This document shows, one piece after another, positions 38,026 through 39,797 of a stretch of DNA of 39,797 bases. Position 1 is the first letter of the stretch; every line of letters begins with the position of its first letter. The notes beneath the pieces were generated by a model, which was given only the letters and a program-made list of their open reading frames with translations, did no database searches and was not told the origin of the DNA. Both the position numbers and the translations under genes were made by a program. Source of the stretch: Marininema halotolerans (GTDB lineage Bacteria; Bacillota; Bacilli; Thermoactinomycetales; DSM-45169); NCBI RefSeq assembly GCF_900116235.1, contig NZ_FPAA01000019.1, positions 1 through 39,797 on the forward strand, written 5' to 3'.

Positions 38026-38508
38026 TCATCTTATCTCCTTGTAAATATCCGGGATACCAGTTTCTAATTCCTCTTTTACATAATCCAATCCCAATTCCTT
38101 TCTTAGGCAATTGTAATCTTTTACTATTGTCTTTACAAAAGTATCAATAGTTTCTTGTTTAAAATTGCTTAAGGATACGGCGGAGGAGGAATAATCAACC
38201 CAAGCAATAACTAACTCCAAAGAGGCATAGCCCATTTGAGAAATTAAAATCTTATCCATTTCTTGTCGAGTAGATAACTGCAGATCTGAATTAGACCCTA
38301 ATTGCAATTTTTTAAATCCAACATTTTTAGCTATGCTTAGACGTAGAATTAAAACTGAATACAACTCAGCATACAGATTAGTAATCTGATCTTTTTTATA
38401 TTGCATTTTTTGTTTACGGGGTTCAATAAAAAAATTAAAAATTATAAAAATCAATACTAATACCGTCGCCGATATGAGCGCGGGATATAAAACAACTATT
38501 TTATTCAT
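38026..38508 (-). CDS. Membrane-anchored helical protein (160 aa)
   Basis: GGGAGGGG is six bases before the ATG. One N-terminal helix (YPALISATVLVLIFIIFNFF) is followed by a cytoplasmic helical domain (YKKDQITNLYAELYSVLILR; MGYASLELVIAWVDYSSSAV). The layout is the same as that of the neighbour at 37530, from which it is separated by 40 bp; the pair may form a complex. Function unknown. Confidence 0.65.
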   Translation of the reverse strand: MNKIVVLYPALISATVLVLIFIIFNFFIEPRKQKMQYKKDQITNLYAELYSVLILRLSIAKNVGFKKLQLGSNSDLQLSTRQEMDKILISQMGYASLELVIAWVDYSSSAVSLSNFKQETIDTFVKTIVKDYNCLRKELGLDYVKEELETGIPDIYKEIR

Positions 38509-38627
38509 TTTAATCCCCTCCCTAACTTTTAAATTCTCTCTAATAACTATTTCTCCTGTAGTATGAAGTAATTATTTCATAGTATTCATCTTCATAACTA
38601 CGTCGTAAACATTGGTCACGTCAATAG

Positions 38628-38652
38628 AAAAAGCACCTCAAAGAAAAGGTGC
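38628..38652 (-). terminator. Terminator of the toxin-immunity operon
   Basis: On the minus strand GCACCT-(8 nt)-AGGTGC followed by five T, 27 bases after the immunity gene. The rest of 38509-38678 has only the ribosome-binding site of the next gene. Confidence 0.8.
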
Positions 38653-38678
38653 ATAGTTACATTTAATAGTTAATTTTA

Positions 38679-39113
38679 TTAATTCAATTTGTTAATAAGA
38701 TCAGTAAAGGTATTACAAATATAAGCTAGTCTATTTTCCTCATGAAGCCAGTAAACCACACAAGGATTTCGGGAATTTTTACTATAATCAAAACAGATTA
38801 AGTTTCCAGCAGCATCCATTCCAAATGGTACTACTTTATCAGGCATATCTCTATTCTTAAGAAATTCTAGAGATAACCTCTGGATACTTTCATACTCCTC
38901 TGAATCAAAACTTAACATACTATCAATATATCCCCTGAATCCTTCTTCACCATAATTGAACCTTGAAGGTTCAATTGTCGCACCATGATACTGCTTTGCT
39001 ATCTCTACATAGTCCAAAGGAAAAGAAAAGCCCAGCAACTTTTCTACTTCTAAAATATCGTTATCATTAATTGGCTCATCAGGATCTTCCCAATTTATAC
39101 TCTTCATTTTCAT
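38679..39113 (-). CDS. SMI1/KNR4-family immunity protein (144 aa)
   Basis: INDNDILEVEKLLGFSFPLD, YVEIAKQYHGATIEP, VVPFGMDAAGNLICFDYS and NPCVVYWLHEEN are the typical elements of the SUKH/SMI1-KNR4 superfamily. These proteins neutralise the nuclease toxin encoded directly upstream; the gap is nine bases. Confidence 0.9.
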   Translation of the reverse strand: MKMKSINWEDPDEPINDNDILEVEKLLGFSFPLDYVEIAKQYHGATIEPSRFNYGEEGFRGYIDSMLSFDSEEYESIQRLSLEFLKNRDMPDKVVPFGMDAAGNLICFDYSKNSRNPCVVYWLHEENRLAYICNTFTDLINKLN

Positions 39114-39122
39114 CCCACCAAT

Positions 39123-39797
39123 CTATCTGTATTCTTCTCCGCCTCCCCATATCGCTCTTCCTCCTGTATGCGATGTAGGTTGGTGAACTTCAGTTGGAAC
39201 CAATTGTAGTCGTCCTGAATCTTGATGATGATGCCATGTTAGCCCCTTAATTTTCTTCTTTCCTTTATTAATATCTGCTAACTGTTTTGGTGTAAAATGT
39301 TCCTTCATGGCTGGATTCTTTTCTATTTCCTCTTTTAAGGCATTTGTAGCTTCCTTAAACTGAACTGTATCTGATTCAAGGTACTTTGGTTTATCCAATG
39401 TATATTCGAACTTACTCCATTCATCAAACACAGGGAATCCATTATCATCGTACCGGACGTTCGAAAGCGGGTTTACTCTGTCAGCATATTTACCATTTAC
39501 AACTTTATTTTTTGTCCCATCTGCATAAGTAACATATCGGACAGGTTCTCCCTTTTCTACACCCTTCTCAATCTTTAGAGTGTAGTCCTCAACAGCACTT
39601 TGCAATTCTTCACGAGACAACTTGCTTGCAGTACCGCTACCCTTGCCAGCCGCTTTACTAACTTGATCCTCCGCTTTATTAAAGAACGGCATGGCAAGAG
39701 TGCCATCTGACCCCATATTAACATTGATACCAAACTGCTTCATCCCCTGAGCCATCGACGGAACAGCTTTATCAACTACGGCTCCTCCACCTATTGT
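39123..39797 (-). CDS. Polymorphic toxin C-terminus with WHH-type HNH nuclease domain, partial
   Basis: The frame is open to the window edge, so this is the C-terminal part of a longer protein. A linker (SAVEDYTLKIEKGVEKGEPV, RYVTYADGTKNKVVNGKYAD) precedes the nuclease domain: GLTWHHHQDSGRLQLVPTEV and HQPTSHTGGRAIWGG, the WHH variant of the HNH/EndoVII toxins. Such C-termini are delivered by LXG, WXG or RHS carriers; the carrier part is outside. The SUKH immunity gene follows at once. Confidence 0.9.
   Translation of the reverse strand, partial: TIGGGAVVDKAVPSMAQGMKQFGINVNMGSDGTLAMPFFNKAEDQVSKAAGKGSGTASKLSREELQSAVEDYTLKIEKGVEKGEPVRYVTYADGTKNKVVNGKYADRVNPLSNVRYDDNGFPVFDEWSKFEYTLDKPKYLESDTVQFKEATNALKEEIEKNPAMKEHFTPKQLADINKGKKKIKGLTWHHHQDSGRLQLVPTEVHQPTSHTGGRAIWGGGEEYR

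Noticed and set aside
1-39797. tRNA, rRNA or tmRNA genes, and insertion sequences
   Set aside because: No tRNA-like TTCGAATC arm context, rRNA segment or transposase was seen. The only recombinase is the serine integrase.

Overview
The window looks like a chromosome segment of a Gram-positive Bacillota species carrying one essentially complete temperate siphophage with host DNA on both sides. The evidence for Bacillota is strong purine-rich ribosome-binding sites on nearly every gene, TTG/GTG starts, PBSX-like phage families, a lipoprotein with a Bacillus-type lipobox, and an RRNPP peptide receptor. A thermophilic or Thermoactinomycetaceae-like bacterium is possible, but the sequence does not settle it.

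Left edge (1-1457): a partial Flp-type pilin gene, a 17-18 bp sequence that recurs at 37.5 kb (candidate attL), a terminator, a hairpin-rich stretch, and an 11-repeat CRISPR array transcribed leftward. No cas genes are in the window. Region 1458-7535 (minus strand) is the phage early operon: many tiny coupled genes, a Sak4-like ATPase, a DnaD-like replisome organiser, DnaB helicase, a RusA resolvase and, last, an Xpf-like late sigma factor. Region 7550-11.9 kb is the lysogeny module: Cro-like and CI-like regulators with operator-like palindromes, an RRNPP quorum-sensing receptor overlapping a secreted pro-peptide gene, and a large serine integrase.

Region 11.9-17.2 kb is accessory: an operon of three micro-ORFs; a leftward operon of a zinc-ribbon protein, a ParM-like actin, a ParR-like partner, a VirB2/TrbC-like membrane protein and a HerA/VirB4-like ATPase behind a perfect 22-bp inverted repeat; then an XRE regulator and a lipoprotein. 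Region 17.3-35.5 kb (minus) is the complete late operon, read from the right: TerS, TerL, portal, protease, HK97 capsid, connector and tail completion genes, tail tube, frameshifted tail chaperones, tape measure, a Dit-like tail protein, a Gp37-like protein, holins and amidase. Upstream of TerS are a plus-strand membrane protein (probable moron), an HNH gene, two short genes with duplicated translation starts, and a candidate attR. From 37.5 kb on are two membrane-anchored proteins and an SMI1/KNR4 immunity gene with a WHH-type nuclease toxin, probably host DNA.

On a circle the phage order is conventional (integrase, switch, replication, late sigma, terminase, head, tail, lysis, accessory genes). 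Here the circle is opened between the late sigma gene and the terminase region, not beside the integrase. The shared sequence at both ends places the CRISPR array inside the prophage, so the phage may carry an orphan array. The other most notable systems are the RRNPP receptor/peptide pair in the lysogeny switch and the ParM/ParR/VirB2-like/VirB4-like operon.
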